41,352 bases of DNA from Candidatus Poseidoniales archaeon (lineage in GTDB: Archaea; Thermoplasmatota; Poseidoniia; Poseidoniales; Poseidoniaceae): positions 1 to 41,352 of the forward strand of contig QXYC01000002.1 of assembly GCA_009887095.1 (NCBI GenBank), read 5' to 3'. The notes beneath the pieces were generated by a model, which saw only the letters and a list, made by a program, of their open reading frames with translations, did not search any database and was not told where the DNA came from. Below are positions 16,269 to 24,858 of this stretch, piece by piece (position 1 is the first letter of the stretch; each line of letters begins with the position of its first letter). Both the position numbers and the translations under genes were made by a program.

Positions 16269-18934
16269 TCGGATGATGCAAGTTGTCGAAGAACCGTGTG
16301 GAGGATTCCACCGTTTCGATAATATTCGACTTCGACAGGTGTGTCCAAGCGGACTTGCGCAGCGAAGGTCAGCGCGGTCCCATCAATCCGAGTTGCGGTC
16401 ACTTCGAGGGTTTGCAACGGTTGAACATCGTTGTCGATTGGGATGGTGAATGATTCACTTCCATCGAGGCCGAGGGTCTCGTGAGATTCGCCTTCCATGA
16501 AGGTCATAGGGAGCACGCCCATGCCAACGAGGTTCGAGCGATGAATTCGCTCGAACGAAGTTGCAATGACAGCACCGATCCCTAACAGGTAGGTCCCTTT
16601 AGCTGCCCAGTCCCTCGAAGATCCAGTGCCGTATTGGCTGCCTGCAAGGACCACTTTGGGCCCGTCATAGCTCTGTGCTGCATCGTAAACGGAAACCACT
16701 TCACCGGTCTGGAAATTTCGTGCAAAGCCGCCCTCTGTGCCTGGCGCCATTTGATTGCGAATTCGAACGTTGGCGAAAGTACCACGCATCATCACTTCGT
16801 GATTTCCACGTCGGCTGCCGAAGGAGTTGAAGTCAGATTGTTGAATGCCTCGTTCGACCAACCAAGAACCAGCAGGACCGTCGGCAGGGAATGCGCCTGC
16901 TGGGGATATGTGGTCTGTGGTGATCGAGTCGCCTAACTTGAGCAAAACCTTCGCATCATTGATGCTGCTGATGGGCTGCGGTGCAGCGGAAAGGCCGGAA
17001 AAGAACGTCGGCAAACGAATGTAGGTCGATTCTGCTTCCCATGGATAAAGCGGGCTTGGCTCAGATGGAATGCTGTCCCAACGGGGCTCATTCATGGCGT
17101 CAGCGTAACGCTGACGGAACATCTCTGGTGTGATGACTGCAAGGGCCTCTGCGAGTTCTTCATCTGTCGGCCATAAGTCACTCAACATCACTGGCGTTCC
17201 ATCCGGAGCGTAGCCAACTGGTTGAGTTGAAAGGTCCACTTCCAGCGAACCTGCGAGTGCGTATGCCACGACCAAAGGTGGGCTCGCGAGGTACGATGCC
17301 TTGACTTTTCCATGCACTCGGCCTTCGAAGTTTCTGTTTCCAGAGATTACAGAACCAACAATCAATCCAGCCTCATCAATCGCCGCTTCAATTTGTTCTG
17401 GAAGTGGGCCTGAGTTTCCGATGCATGTGGTGCAACCGTACCCAACCACGTTGAAGCCGAGGGCGTTGAGATCCTCTTGGAGACCAGATGCTTCGTAGTA
17501 TTCAGTCACCACACGGGAGCCAGGCGCAAGGGAGGTTTTGACCCAAGGTTTGACTTCCAAGCCATGCTTGCGAGCGTTGCGGGCCAACAGGCCTGCAGCG
17601 AGCATGACGCCGGGATTTGAGGTGTTGGTACAGCTCGTGATTGCAGCAATCACAACATCGCCGTGGTTGAGGTCGTAGGTTTTGCCGTCGCGTTCAACAA
17701 TCGCTCCCTTCGAAAGATCAGCAGGTGCCAATCCGTGGCCGTGATGACCGAGTTCATGGGTGAGAGATTCGATGAAATGAGACTTCATGTGAGCAAGGTC
17801 AACACGGTCTTGGGGTCGCTTTGGTCCTGCAAGGGCTGGCTGAACGGTGGACAAATCAAGTTCGAGGGTCGCCGTGTATGCCTTCTCGGCATCGCTGGCC
17901 TCATACCACAAACCTTGGGCTCGTGCATAGGCTTCGACCCCAGCAATCGCATCGTCTTCACGCCCACTAAGTCGCATGTAATCGAGGGTGCGTTCATCGA
18001 CGGGGAAGAAGCCGCAGGTTGCACCATATTCAGGAGCCATGTTGGCAATTGTTGCGCGGTCTGCTAAGGTAAGAGCAGCCATGCCAGCGCCAAAGAATTC
18101 GACAAATTTGCCAACGACGCCGTGTTCACGGAGCATCTCCACAATTCTCAGGGTCATATCGGTAGCGGTCACGCTCGGGTTGAGATTGCCGACCAATCGG
18201 ACGCCAACAACATCGGGGGCAAGCATGTAGATTGGTTGTCCGAGCATGACGGCTTCTGCTTCAATGCCACCGACGCCCCATCCGAGAACACCCAGACCGT
18301 TGATCATGGTGGTGTGTGAATCCGTTCCGACGAGTGTGTCTGCAAGCCAAACACCGTCTTCCTGGCGGGCAACGCTTGCAAGATATTCCAAGTTAACTTG
18401 GTGAACAATACCACGAGAAGGCGGGACTGCTTGGAAATTTGCCAGCGATTGTTGACCCCACTTCAAGAACGTGTACCGTTCCATGTTTCGATGGTATTCG
18501 ATGTCGAGGTTCATGTCCAACGCTTGGCTGTTTGCGCCGTCGATATCGACCTGAACTGAGTGATCGATTACCAAGTCGACAGGAACTTGCGGGTTGACCT
18601 TTTCTGGGTCACCACCCATTTCGACCATTGCGTCACGAAGCGCTGCAAGGTCAACAACGGCTGGAACACCGGTGAAATCTTGGAGAATGACCCGTGAAGG
18701 GCGGAATGGAATTTCACCACGTTCGCCATGGGGCGTCCATCCAGCAATGTTTCGGATGTCGCTTTCACTCACAAGGAAGCCATCGTTTCCACGGAGTGCC
18801 CCTTCCAGAAGGATGCGGATTGAGTACGGAAGCGGGGAGGTGTCAATGCCTTGTTCGTCGAGTCCTGCGAGTGCATAGTAATCGCCGCCAACCGAAAGCG
18901 TTCGTCGTGCATTGAATGGGTCCAAGGTCGCCAT
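16265..18934 (-). CDS. acnA: Aconitate hydratase (AcnA type)
   Basis: An 889-residue aconitase that interconverts citrate and isocitrate in the TCA cycle in the cytoplasm. The three [4Fe-4S] ligand cysteines are visible in SCTNTSNP and GCTTCIGNSG, and length and domain order (three N-terminal domains, linker, swivelling fourth domain with GTGSSRDWAAKG) match the AcnA/IRP1 class. Other family landmarks are GTDSHTTMINGLGVLGWGVG and SFGSRRGNHEVMMRG. ATG 18934 is preferred; the open frame extends to a TTG at 18946. An AT-rich box (CATAGATTA) about 27 bp upstream suggests a leaderless mRNA. The stop overlaps the next gene by 4 bp. With the 2-oxoacid oxidoreductase nearby it supports a TCA-cycle-based heterotroph. 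Confidence 0.96.
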   Translation of the reverse strand: MATLDPFNARRTLSVGGDYYALAGLDEQGIDTSPLPYSIRILLEGALRGNDGFLVSESDIRNIAGWTPHGERGEIPFRPSRVILQDFTGVPAVVDLAALRDAMVEMGGDPEKVNPQVPVDLVIDHSVQVDIDGANSQALDMNLDIEYHRNMERYTFLKWGQQSLANFQAVPPSRGIVHQVNLEYLASVARQEDGVWLADTLVGTDSHTTMINGLGVLGWGVGGIEAEAVMLGQPIYMLAPDVVGVRLVGNLNPSVTATDMTLRIVEMLREHGVVGKFVEFFGAGMAALTLADRATIANMAPEYGATCGFFPVDERTLDYMRLSGREDDAIAGVEAYARAQGLWYEASDAEKAYTATLELDLSTVQPALAGPKRPQDRVDLAHMKSHFIESLTHELGHHGHGLAPADLSKGAIVERDGKTYDLNHGDVVIAAITSCTNTSNPGVMLAAGLLARNARKHGLEVKPWVKTSLAPGSRVVTEYYEASGLQEDLNALGFNVVGYGCTTCIGNSGPLPEQIEAAIDEAGLIVGSVISGNRNFEGRVHGKVKASYLASPPLVVAYALAGSLEVDLSTQPVGYAPDGTPVMLSDLWPTDEELAEALAVITPEMFRQRYADAMNEPRWDSIPSEPSPLYPWEAESTYIRLPTFFSGLSAAPQPISSINDAKVLLKLGDSITTDHISPAGAFPADGPAGSWLVERGIQQSDFNSFGSRRGNHEVMMRGTFANVRIRNQMAPGTEGGFARNFQTGEVVSVYDAAQSYDGPKVVLAGSQYGTGSSRDWAAKGTYLLGIGAVIATSFERIHRSNLVGMGVLPMTFMEGESHETLGLDGSESFTIPIDNDVQPLQTLEVTATRIDGTALTFAAQVRLDTPVEVEYYRNGGILHTVLRQLASSE

Positions 18935-19018
18935 GATTAAGCCCAATTGACTCTAATCTATGAACAAAACCCTTGACAAGGCTCGTTCAAGAGTGAGTCA
19001 TCTGTGAGTGGAAACGGT

Positions 19019-20101
19019 TCACCAGAACTGCCACCATGGGTCAGAAGATTCCCCGCTGAATGATGCATCAATGAGGGTCACTGGGTAGACCGGGTCACTT
19101 CCGGATTGGCCACCAGTTTGAACCGCATCGATCTTGTCGACCACCTCTTGGCCGTCGATGACCTTGCCAAAGACAGTGTGAATGCCATCGAGGTGGGATG
19201 GCGTCGAATCTGGAGAGACGATGAAGAATTGAGAACCACCGGTGTGGGCGTTGGAGGTTTTTGCCATCGAGAGCATGTACGGCTCGTGCTTCAAACCGTT
19301 GTCTGCTTCATCGCCAATGGTCCACGAGGTCTTGGCGCAAGAGGACTGAGAGGCGGTTGCTGCACCGTTGCAGTACCCGTCCCATATGGCAGCGTGGCCG
19401 CCAGTTCCGTCGCCGTTGGTGAAGTCGCCACCTTGGAGCATGAAGCCCGCGATGATTCGGTGGTATGTTGTGGCGTCATAGGAACCGTCCCGTACGAGTT
19501 CCTTGAAGTTCTCTACATGCGTTGGGGCGTCGTCGCCGTACAGTTCGATGGTGATTTCACCAGTTTCGAACGACCCATCTGCATTGGTCCAGGACATCTC
19601 AAACACGACGTTCTCGCCATCTGCTCGAGGCGCACTGAGGACAGAAATTCCAGCAAGAATCAACAACATTGCAGCACCGAAGGAAAACACGCCAGCAACG
19701 GTTGGGGTTCCGTCTCTCACCAAAGGAGGGAATGTTGTTTCGCTGATGCGTGCATCTTGCATTTCGTTTCGAAGGTTGTTGTACAATGTGTTGGTACGCT
19801 TATCGTTTGAATTTCCTTTCAAAGAATCTCTGAAGAGGCTGGCGGCTGCTCTGTAATCCGATTTCGAGTGGGTATCCTTGGCCTTTGCCCATGTTGCTTC
19901 ACCAGCAATTCGAAGCGTGGTTGGATGTTCACCGGAAGGATCGACGGTGCGGAGCGAATCGAGGGCACCCTCATATTTTCCCTTCGCAAGGGATTTTTCG
20001 GCTTTGTCCCACACTGCTTTCCTGGTTTCCGCTTCAGTCAGAGCGGGCTTGCTTAGCCCCTTTTTTGCGGCGGATTTTTTCGATGAACCACTGTCGGCCA
20101 T
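19019..20101 (-). CDS. Membrane-anchored cyclophilin with N-terminal helical-repeat domain
   Basis: A 360-residue peptidyl-prolyl cis-trans isomerase. Order: Lys/Ser/Ala-rich N-terminus, a TPR-like helical region (about 25-115), one membrane helix (about 133-155, VFSFGAAMLLILAGISVL), then a cyclophilin domain (about 165-350). Key cyclophilin residues are kept: YHRIIAGFMLQGGDF (catalytic Arg, Phe, Met, Gln), GGSQFFI and HTVFGKVIDGQEVVDKI. The usual drug-binding Trp is His here. The topology puts the TPR part inside and the isomerase outside, so it probably folds exported proteins such as the large surface proteins nearby; two cysteines in an insert (GYCNG ... SSCAK) could form a disulfide. ATG 20101 is chosen, with AACATACT about 25 bp upstream as a possible TATA box; the open frame extends to 20137. 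Confidence 0.88.
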   Translation of the reverse strand: MADSGSSKKSAAKKGLSKPALTEAETRKAVWDKAEKSLAKGKYEGALDSLRTVDPSGEHPTTLRIAGEATWAKAKDTHSKSDYRAAASLFRDSLKGNSNDKRTNTLYNNLRNEMQDARISETTFPPLVRDGTPTVAGVFSFGAAMLLILAGISVLSAPRADGENVVFEMSWTNADGSFETGEITIELYGDDAPTHVENFKELVRDGSYDATTYHRIIAGFMLQGGDFTNGDGTGGHAAIWDGYCNGAATASQSSCAKTSWTIGDEADNGLKHEPYMLSMAKTSNAHTGGSQFFIVSPDSTPSHLDGIHTVFGKVIDGQEVVDKIDAVQTGGQSGSDPVYPVTLIDASFSGESSDPWWQFW

Positions 20102-20230
20102 ACCACTGCCGAGTGCGCAGTATGTTTTGAGCATCACGGCTCAATTGAAGAGGAGAAACAACATCGAAATCTTGCTTGATTTAGTGAGAGCCCCATCAAC
20201 ATGTTCAAAGGGTGCATGCTGAACCCGACC

Positions 20231-20237
20231 CTATACG
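20231..20237 (+). promoter_or_regulatory. TATA-like box of the oxidoreductase operon
   Basis: CTATACG lies ~45 bp before the ATG at 20279. A start near 20258 would give a leader of about 20 nt holding AAGGTG (20265-20270), a good ribosome-binding site 8 bases before the ATG. Nothing else is seen in the 20102-20278 spacer between divergent genes. Confidence 0.4.
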
Positions 20238-20278
20238 CCCACTCATTTCGGTGAGTTTGGACAAAAGGTGAACAAAGA

Positions 20279-22066
20279 ATGGATACCATTGCCAACGATT
20301 ACACCATCAACATCGCAACTGCAAACGGAACTGGCTCACAATCGGCGAACCTCATCCTCCTCCAATCCCTCTTCGAGATGGGCGTCCCAGTAAGCGGAAA
20401 GAATCTGTTCCCTTCGAACATTTCTGGGCTCCCGACATGGTACATCGTACGACTTTCTGACCATGGCTACCAAGCCCCTGGCGATCGAACCCACATCCAA
20501 ATCCTCGTCAACCCTGCGACATGGGTAGAGGACCTCGCTGCCCTCGAACCGGGTACGGTTGTTATTTGGAATGAAAACTCAAAGATGGAAATGACCCGTG
20601 ATGACGTCGTTTCATATCCAGTTCCAATGATGAGTCTTGCTCGAAAAATCAATCCTAAAATTGCAAAACTTGTCACCAACATCATCTACGTTGGCGTGCT
20701 TGCTGAAATGCTAGGAATCGATCAAGGCGCATTGGAAGACGCTGTGGCAAAGCAGTTCAAAGGCAAAACGAGCGCCATTGAATTGAACATTACCGCACTC
20801 GGTCTCGGGCGTGAATATTTCAGAGACAACTTCACCAAAGAAGACCCTTATGTGGTTGAAGCACGAGAAATCAAGACGCCAAAATTCTTCATTGACGGAA
20901 ATGAAGCAGCGGCACTTGGATGCATCTTTGGCGGTGTGCAAATGCTTGCATGGTACCCGATTACACCCTCTTCATCACTCGCTGAAGGCATCATCAACTA
21001 CATCCCACAACTTCGTGTGGATGATGAAGGCAATGCCACATGCGCAGTGATACAAGCTGAGGATGAACTGGCAGCAGCGGGCATGGTGCTCGGTGCCGGC
21101 TGGGCAGGAGGCCGCGGCATGACCGCCACATCTGGCCCTGGTATCTCCCTCATGCAGGAATTCATTGGTTTGGCTTACTTTGCAGAAATCCCATCGGTCT
21201 TCTGGGACGTAAATCGTGTGGGCCCATCAACTGGACTACCAACTCGTACCCAACAATCTGACATCACGCTTCTCTACGAAGGTAGCCACGGTGATACACA
21301 ACACATCGTCTTGATTCCAGGGACTGTCGAAGAATGCTTCGAATTTGGATGGAGGGCTTTCGACTACACCGAGCGTTTCCTAACCCCCGTTTTCGGCCTA
21401 AGCGACCTCGACTTGGGAATGAACCGCTGGGCTTGTGAAGGATTCACATACCCAGACCAAGCAATGGACCGCGGCAAGGTCGTGCGTGACCGAGATATCT
21501 TCGAAGCATTCGAAGAATTCGGACGGTACCTCGATGTTGACGGTGACGGCGTTCCTTACCGCACCCTTCCCGGATCCGGTATGGATCCAATTCTCTACCG
21601 TGGTACCGGCCATAACCCAAAGGGTGTCTACTCTGAAAAGCCGGAAGATTACCTCTATCTCATGAACCGTCTGAAGACCAAAATCGACGGAGCACGAGAC
21701 CACTTGCCAGCACCAATCATCCGAGAAGAATCCGAATGTGAAGTTGGTATCATCTACCTTGGAAGCATGGAAAACACGATCCAAGAAATCGACGACATGC
21801 TCGAAACAACAGGTCTCAAGATCAGCCAATGCAGGGTTCGTGCTTTGCCACTTCACAGCGGTGTGGAAGACTTCATCCGCCGGCATGAACACACAATCGT
21901 TCTCGAAATCAACCGAGATGGTCAACTCTACGGTATTCTCCGCAAGGAGTTGCCAAACGATTTGGTCACGAAGGTGCACTCCGTTGCTTACAGCGATGGT
22001 ATGCCACCTCGTGCCCGTATTTATGCGGACCAAATCCTATCCACCCTCAAGGAGGCGAACCAATGA
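20279..22066 (+). CDS. korA: 2-oxoacid:ferredoxin oxidoreductase, fused gamma-alpha subunit
   Basis: A 595-residue subunit of a CoA-dependent 2-oxoacid:ferredoxin oxidoreductase, which decarboxylates a 2-oxoacid to acyl-CoA and reduces ferredoxin. Residues 1 to ~190 form the gamma-type domain (ATANGTGSQSANLILLQSL); the rest is the alpha-type pyrimidine-binding domain with the YPITPSSS substrate motif near 225. The gamma-alpha fusion and two-subunit set are typical of KorAB-type enzymes (2-oxoglutarate, sometimes broader). The next gene overlaps by 4 bp and encodes the beta subunit. Substrate is inferred: 2-oxoglutarate fits with aconitase nearby, but pyruvate or branched-chain acids cannot be excluded. 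Confidence 0.92.
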   Translation: MDTIANDYTINIATANGTGSQSANLILLQSLFEMGVPVSGKNLFPSNISGLPTWYIVRLSDHGYQAPGDRTHIQILVNPATWVEDLAALEPGTVVIWNENSKMEMTRDDVVSYPVPMMSLARKINPKIAKLVTNIIYVGVLAEMLGIDQGALEDAVAKQFKGKTSAIELNITALGLGREYFRDNFTKEDPYVVEAREIKTPKFFIDGNEAAALGCIFGGVQMLAWYPITPSSSLAEGIINYIPQLRVDDEGNATCAVIQAEDELAAAGMVLGAGWAGGRGMTATSGPGISLMQEFIGLAYFAEIPSVFWDVNRVGPSTGLPTRTQQSDITLLYEGSHGDTQHIVLIPGTVEECFEFGWRAFDYTERFLTPVFGLSDLDLGMNRWACEGFTYPDQAMDRGKVVRDRDIFEAFEEFGRYLDVDGDGVPYRTLPGSGMDPILYRGTGHNPKGVYSEKPEDYLYLMNRLKTKIDGARDHLPAPIIREESECEVGIIYLGSMENTIQEIDDMLETTGLKISQCRVRALPLHSGVEDFIRRHEHTIVLEINRDGQLYGILRKELPNDLVTKVHSVAYSDGMPPRARIYADQILSTLKEANQ

Positions 22067-23118
22067 GCGACGCACCAGCACGACCGGCCCGAACTGTGAA
22101 ACTGAACGTGATCAATGAACCAAAGGACAGTTACACCGGCGGGAAATCCTCGCTTTGCCCTGGCTGTGGTCACGACCAAATCTCAAACGTCATCATTGCA
22201 GCAGCATGGGAAAATGGAATTGAGCCACACCGCATCGCCAAAATGTCGGGAATCGGATGCTCATCAAAGACACCAGCATACTACCTTGGACAATCTCACG
22301 GCTTCAACACCGTACATGGCCGAATGCCGTCGGTCACCACCGGCGCCTACGCTGTGAACAAGGACCTTCTTTACCTCGGAGTTTCCGGTGACGGCGATTC
22401 TGCCTCGATTGGTATTGGCCAACTCATTCACGCCATTCGACGCAACATGGACATGGTCTACATCGTCGAAAACAACGGCGTCTATGGCTTGACAAAGGGA
22501 CAATACTCCGCTACTGCGGACGTTGGCTCAAAGAAGAAGAAAGGAAAGACAAACACCACGCAACCGATCGATTTGTGCGCACTTGCCATCAACCTTGGAT
22601 GCACATTCGTGGCTCGCTCCTTCTCAGGTTCGAAGAAGCAATTGACTTCCCTTCTCAAGGCGGCAATGTCCCACAAAGGCTTCGCTCTTATCGATGTTAT
22701 CAGCCCGTGTGTGACCTTCAACAACAACGATGAGTCCATGCGGTCGTATGGCTATGTCAAAGAGAACGAAATCACCCTTCACATGGCAGATTACATTCCT
22801 CACTTCAACCCCGTTGAAGAAATTGAAGTGCCTGAAGGACATTTCAGGGACATCGAACTCCACGATGGTTCCACAATCCGCCTCGAAACAATCTCGGATG
22901 AGCATGACCCCGGAAACGCTGTCGCTGCCTTGACTGCACTTCACGAAGCAGAGTCGACTCAAAAGCACGTGACTGGGCTTCTGTACTTTGATAATTCAAA
23001 ACCTGCACTTGCAGAGGATCTAGGACTTGTTGACACCCCGCTCATCGATGTCCCTGAAAAGGAGTTGCGACCAACCAAGGCGATCCTCGATGAACTCAAC
23101 GCCGCTTTGCTTGGATAA
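22063..23118 (+). CDS. korB: 2-oxoacid:ferredoxin oxidoreductase, beta subunit
   Basis: A 351-residue thiamine-diphosphate and iron-sulfur subunit, partner of the preceding gene (ATGA overlap). The TPP-binding motif GDGDSASIGIGQL ... ENNGVYGLTKGQ is clear. Cysteines in CPGCGH (32 and 35), GIGCSS and ISPCVTF match the four ligands of the beta-subunit [4Fe-4S] cluster. No extra ferredoxin-like domain or delta subunit is present here, as expected for the KorAB class. A DUF2135-like gene follows within 52 bp. Confidence 0.93.
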   Translation: MSDAPARPARTVKLNVINEPKDSYTGGKSSLCPGCGHDQISNVIIAAAWENGIEPHRIAKMSGIGCSSKTPAYYLGQSHGFNTVHGRMPSVTTGAYAVNKDLLYLGVSGDGDSASIGIGQLIHAIRRNMDMVYIVENNGVYGLTKGQYSATADVGSKKKKGKTNTTQPIDLCALAINLGCTFVARSFSGSKKQLTSLLKAAMSHKGFALIDVISPCVTFNNNDESMRSYGYVKENEITLHMADYIPHFNPVEEIEVPEGHFRDIELHDGSTIRLETISDEHDPGNAVAALTALHEAESTQKHVTGLLYFDNSKPALAEDLGLVDTPLIDVPEKELRPTKAILDELNAALLG

Positions 23119-23169
23119 GCGGGAAGACCTACGAATCTCCAATAAAGGAGAAGGAAGGGTGTGCGTGCG

Positions 23170-24063
23170 ATGAACACCGTTGCAATCATCTTGGGTTTCA
23201 TTGCGTTCTGTGTTGTGATTACCGTTGCAGTCCGCGCATTAAGAGCGCGAAGGCTCCGTGAATTGCTGGCTGCTCGTCGAGCAAAATACAACCTGAATTT
23301 TGCCGAGCGGCGAAGGCATGTCCAAACCGTCCGAGGACGTCAAGTCGAGGACCTCGACGAGGAGGAGATCACCGCCTACGAACAAAGGGATGCCGCTCGT
23401 AACCAGAACATCCACTTCTTGCGCTTGCTCGTCGCCGATCTTTTCGATGAGGAAGAACTTGAACCAGAACAGGAAGAAGAGCAGCGGGAAGAGCAGGTGC
23501 TTGCAAGGCAATCTTGGATTGAAGAGCATCAAGAAGGGTTGGATCAACACGCTGCTCTTGTTGAGGAAGAAGAAATCGGCAGTGGCGTGACCGTCATGGC
23601 GGAGATTGCTCCAGAAGAAGACGACATCGAGGAACGCCTTGAACGAGAAGGTGGGAAAGGCGGAGAAGTACAACTCTCCCTTGCCTGGGATGATTACAAT
23701 GACCTCGACATGCATGTCTTTTGCCCATCTGGAGAACGCATCTATTTCAACAATAAAAACAGTGAATGTGGCGGCGAATTGGACGTCGACATGAACGTGC
23801 GACCGGTCAGCAGCAACCCCGTCGAAAATGTGGTCTGGACCGGTCAAGCACCGCCTGGAAAATACAAGATTGGCGTCCACTTTTACAAGCACCACCGAAA
23901 GCGACGCACCAAGAAAACAACCTCCTTCCGTTTGCGAGTCATGGTGCACGGTAAGTCGAGGGATTACAGTGGAACGATCACTTCGGGAAGCGCCATGCAA
24001 ATGGTGACAAGCTTCACGCTCAAACCCAACAGTTCGACTTCGACAAAATCGGTTCCGCTGTGA
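23170..24063 (+). CDS. Membrane-anchored protein with C-terminal DUF2135-like domain
   Basis: A 297-residue protein with one N-terminal membrane helix (about 3-22), a basic stretch, a long Glu/Gln-rich helical region likely to be coiled coil (about 55-160), and a C-terminal beta domain. That domain contains LAWDDYNDLDMHVFCPSGE, IYFNN and GGELDVDMN, the hallmark pattern of the DUF2135/YfaP-like family, which often accompanies von Willebrand-type surface proteins. Function is unknown; the DLDMHV and DVDMN acidic clusters may bind calcium. The start is uncertain: ATG 23170 has GGAAGGGT 9 bases upstream, and a GTG at 23161 also fits. The gene lies 51 bp after korB, so it may share its transcript. 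Its stop abuts the glutaredoxin stop on the other strand. Confidence 0.72.
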   Translation: MNTVAIILGFIAFCVVITVAVRALRARRLRELLAARRAKYNLNFAERRRHVQTVRGRQVEDLDEEEITAYEQRDAARNQNIHFLRLLVADLFDEEELEPEQEEEQREEQVLARQSWIEEHQEGLDQHAALVEEEEIGSGVTVMAEIAPEEDDIEERLEREGGKGGEVQLSLAWDDYNDLDMHVFCPSGERIYFNNKNSECGGELDVDMNVRPVSSNPVENVVWTGQAPPGKYKIGVHFYKHHRKRRTKKTTSFRLRVMVHGKSRDYSGTITSGSAMQMVTSFTLKPNSSTSTKSVPL

Positions 24064-24384
24064 TCAGAATTTCTGGCCACGCATGAACCGCGTGAATTTC
24101 GTCAGCGGATTGACGCTGGGCCGAGGCATGAGACCCAACCGCCAATCTAATTCATTGGCCTGATCGTACTTGAGAAGGTCATCGAAACCACCAATCCATT
24201 CCTCGTTGATGAAGATTTGAGGGACAGACTTGCTCCCCTTTGTCCGAATCAAGAATTCCCGGTCCATCCGTGCAGAGGAACCGAGTTTTTTCTCTTCATA
24301 GGCCACGCCTTTGCTGTCGAAGAGACGCTTTGCATTGACGCAGGCGCCGCAGCCTTTGTTGGTGTAGACCTCAACCTTGACCAT
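24064..24384 (-). CDS. Glutaredoxin
   Basis: A 106-residue thioredoxin-fold oxidoreductase that exchanges dithiols with protein or small-molecule disulfides in the cytoplasm. Visible are the EVYTNKGCGACVNAKRLF active-site region (CGAC, a variant of CPYC), the cis-Pro motif SVPQIFI and the closing GGFDDL. Lengths match single-domain glutaredoxins, with a ~25-residue C-terminal extension. It follows tRNA-Gln on the same strand by 47 bp and may be read from the same transcript. The stop codon touches the stop of the convergent upstream gene, leaving no spacer. Confidence 0.9.
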   Translation of the reverse strand: MVKVEVYTNKGCGACVNAKRLFDSKGVAYEEKKLGSSARMDREFLIRTKGSKSVPQIFINEEWIGGFDDLLKYDQANELDWRLGLMPRPSVNPLTKFTRFMRGQKF

Positions 24385-24431
24385 GTCGATGCCAGCGCAT
24401 GATGGTCTTCAACCTCACTGGATTGCGGTGG

Positions 24432-24504
24432 TAGTCCCTCTCGGATTTGAACCGAGGTCGGAGGAACCAGAATCCTCCATGATGGACCGCTACACTAAGG
24501 GACT
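24432..24504 (-). tRNA. tRNA-Gln (anticodon CTG)
   Basis: A complete 73-nt cloverleaf read on the minus strand. Acceptor AGTCCCT pairs with AGGGACT, discriminator A. The anticodon stem GAGGA/TCCTC closes loop TTCTGGT with anticodon CTG. The T arm is CTCGG-TTCAAAT-CCGAG. The genome encodes CCA directly after it (24429-24431), unlike the tRNA-Phe here. No intron is seen. Confidence 0.95.
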
Positions 24505-24572
24505 GTTGTGTTGGCGTATCGCCTTTCCCTCTTCAATTCAGCGGTTCGAACGAGTGGTGATAAAAACGCGAA

Positions 24573-24773
24573 TCAACCTTCGATTGAAACAAAGCGGAAC
24601 AGCACCTTGGAAACAGCGCTCAACATGAGAACAATCATGAACGAACCAAGCGCCCATTTTGCCCAAGGTCGCTCCTTCTTTTCTGGTGGCCAAGGATCGA
24701 TGCCGAGTTCTTCAGCCTCACGGACGAGCGCAGCCAATTCGGCCAGTTCTTCTTCGACTGATTGCGCCGCCAT
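24573..24773 (-). CDS. Small single-helix membrane protein
   Basis: A 66-residue protein: an acidic amphipathic helix (about 5-28, VEEELAELAALVREAEELG), a Pro/Lys-rich joint (DPWPPEKKERP), and one hydrophobic helix (about 40-60, GSFMIVLMLSAVSKVLF). Function unknown. ATG 24773 is chosen because the clean helix begins there; the open frame runs further upstream into the divergent Nudix gene, which is unlikely to be real. Its small size and weak ribosome-binding site make this a moderate call. Confidence 0.5.
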   Translation of the reverse strand: MAAQSVEEELAELAALVREAEELGIDPWPPEKKERPWAKWALGSFMIVLMLSAVSKVLFRFVSIEG

Positions 24774-24858
24774 GGATTTTCCAAGACCCCCCGATACAAG
24801 ACCTTCACGCTTCCATGCGCATGCAAAGCCTTGAAACCGGTGCGTTCGAGGCCAATTC

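Noticed and set aside
24377-24628. Plus-strand frame over the tRNA-Gln region
   Set aside because: It overlaps the tRNA gene and codes no recognisable protein.
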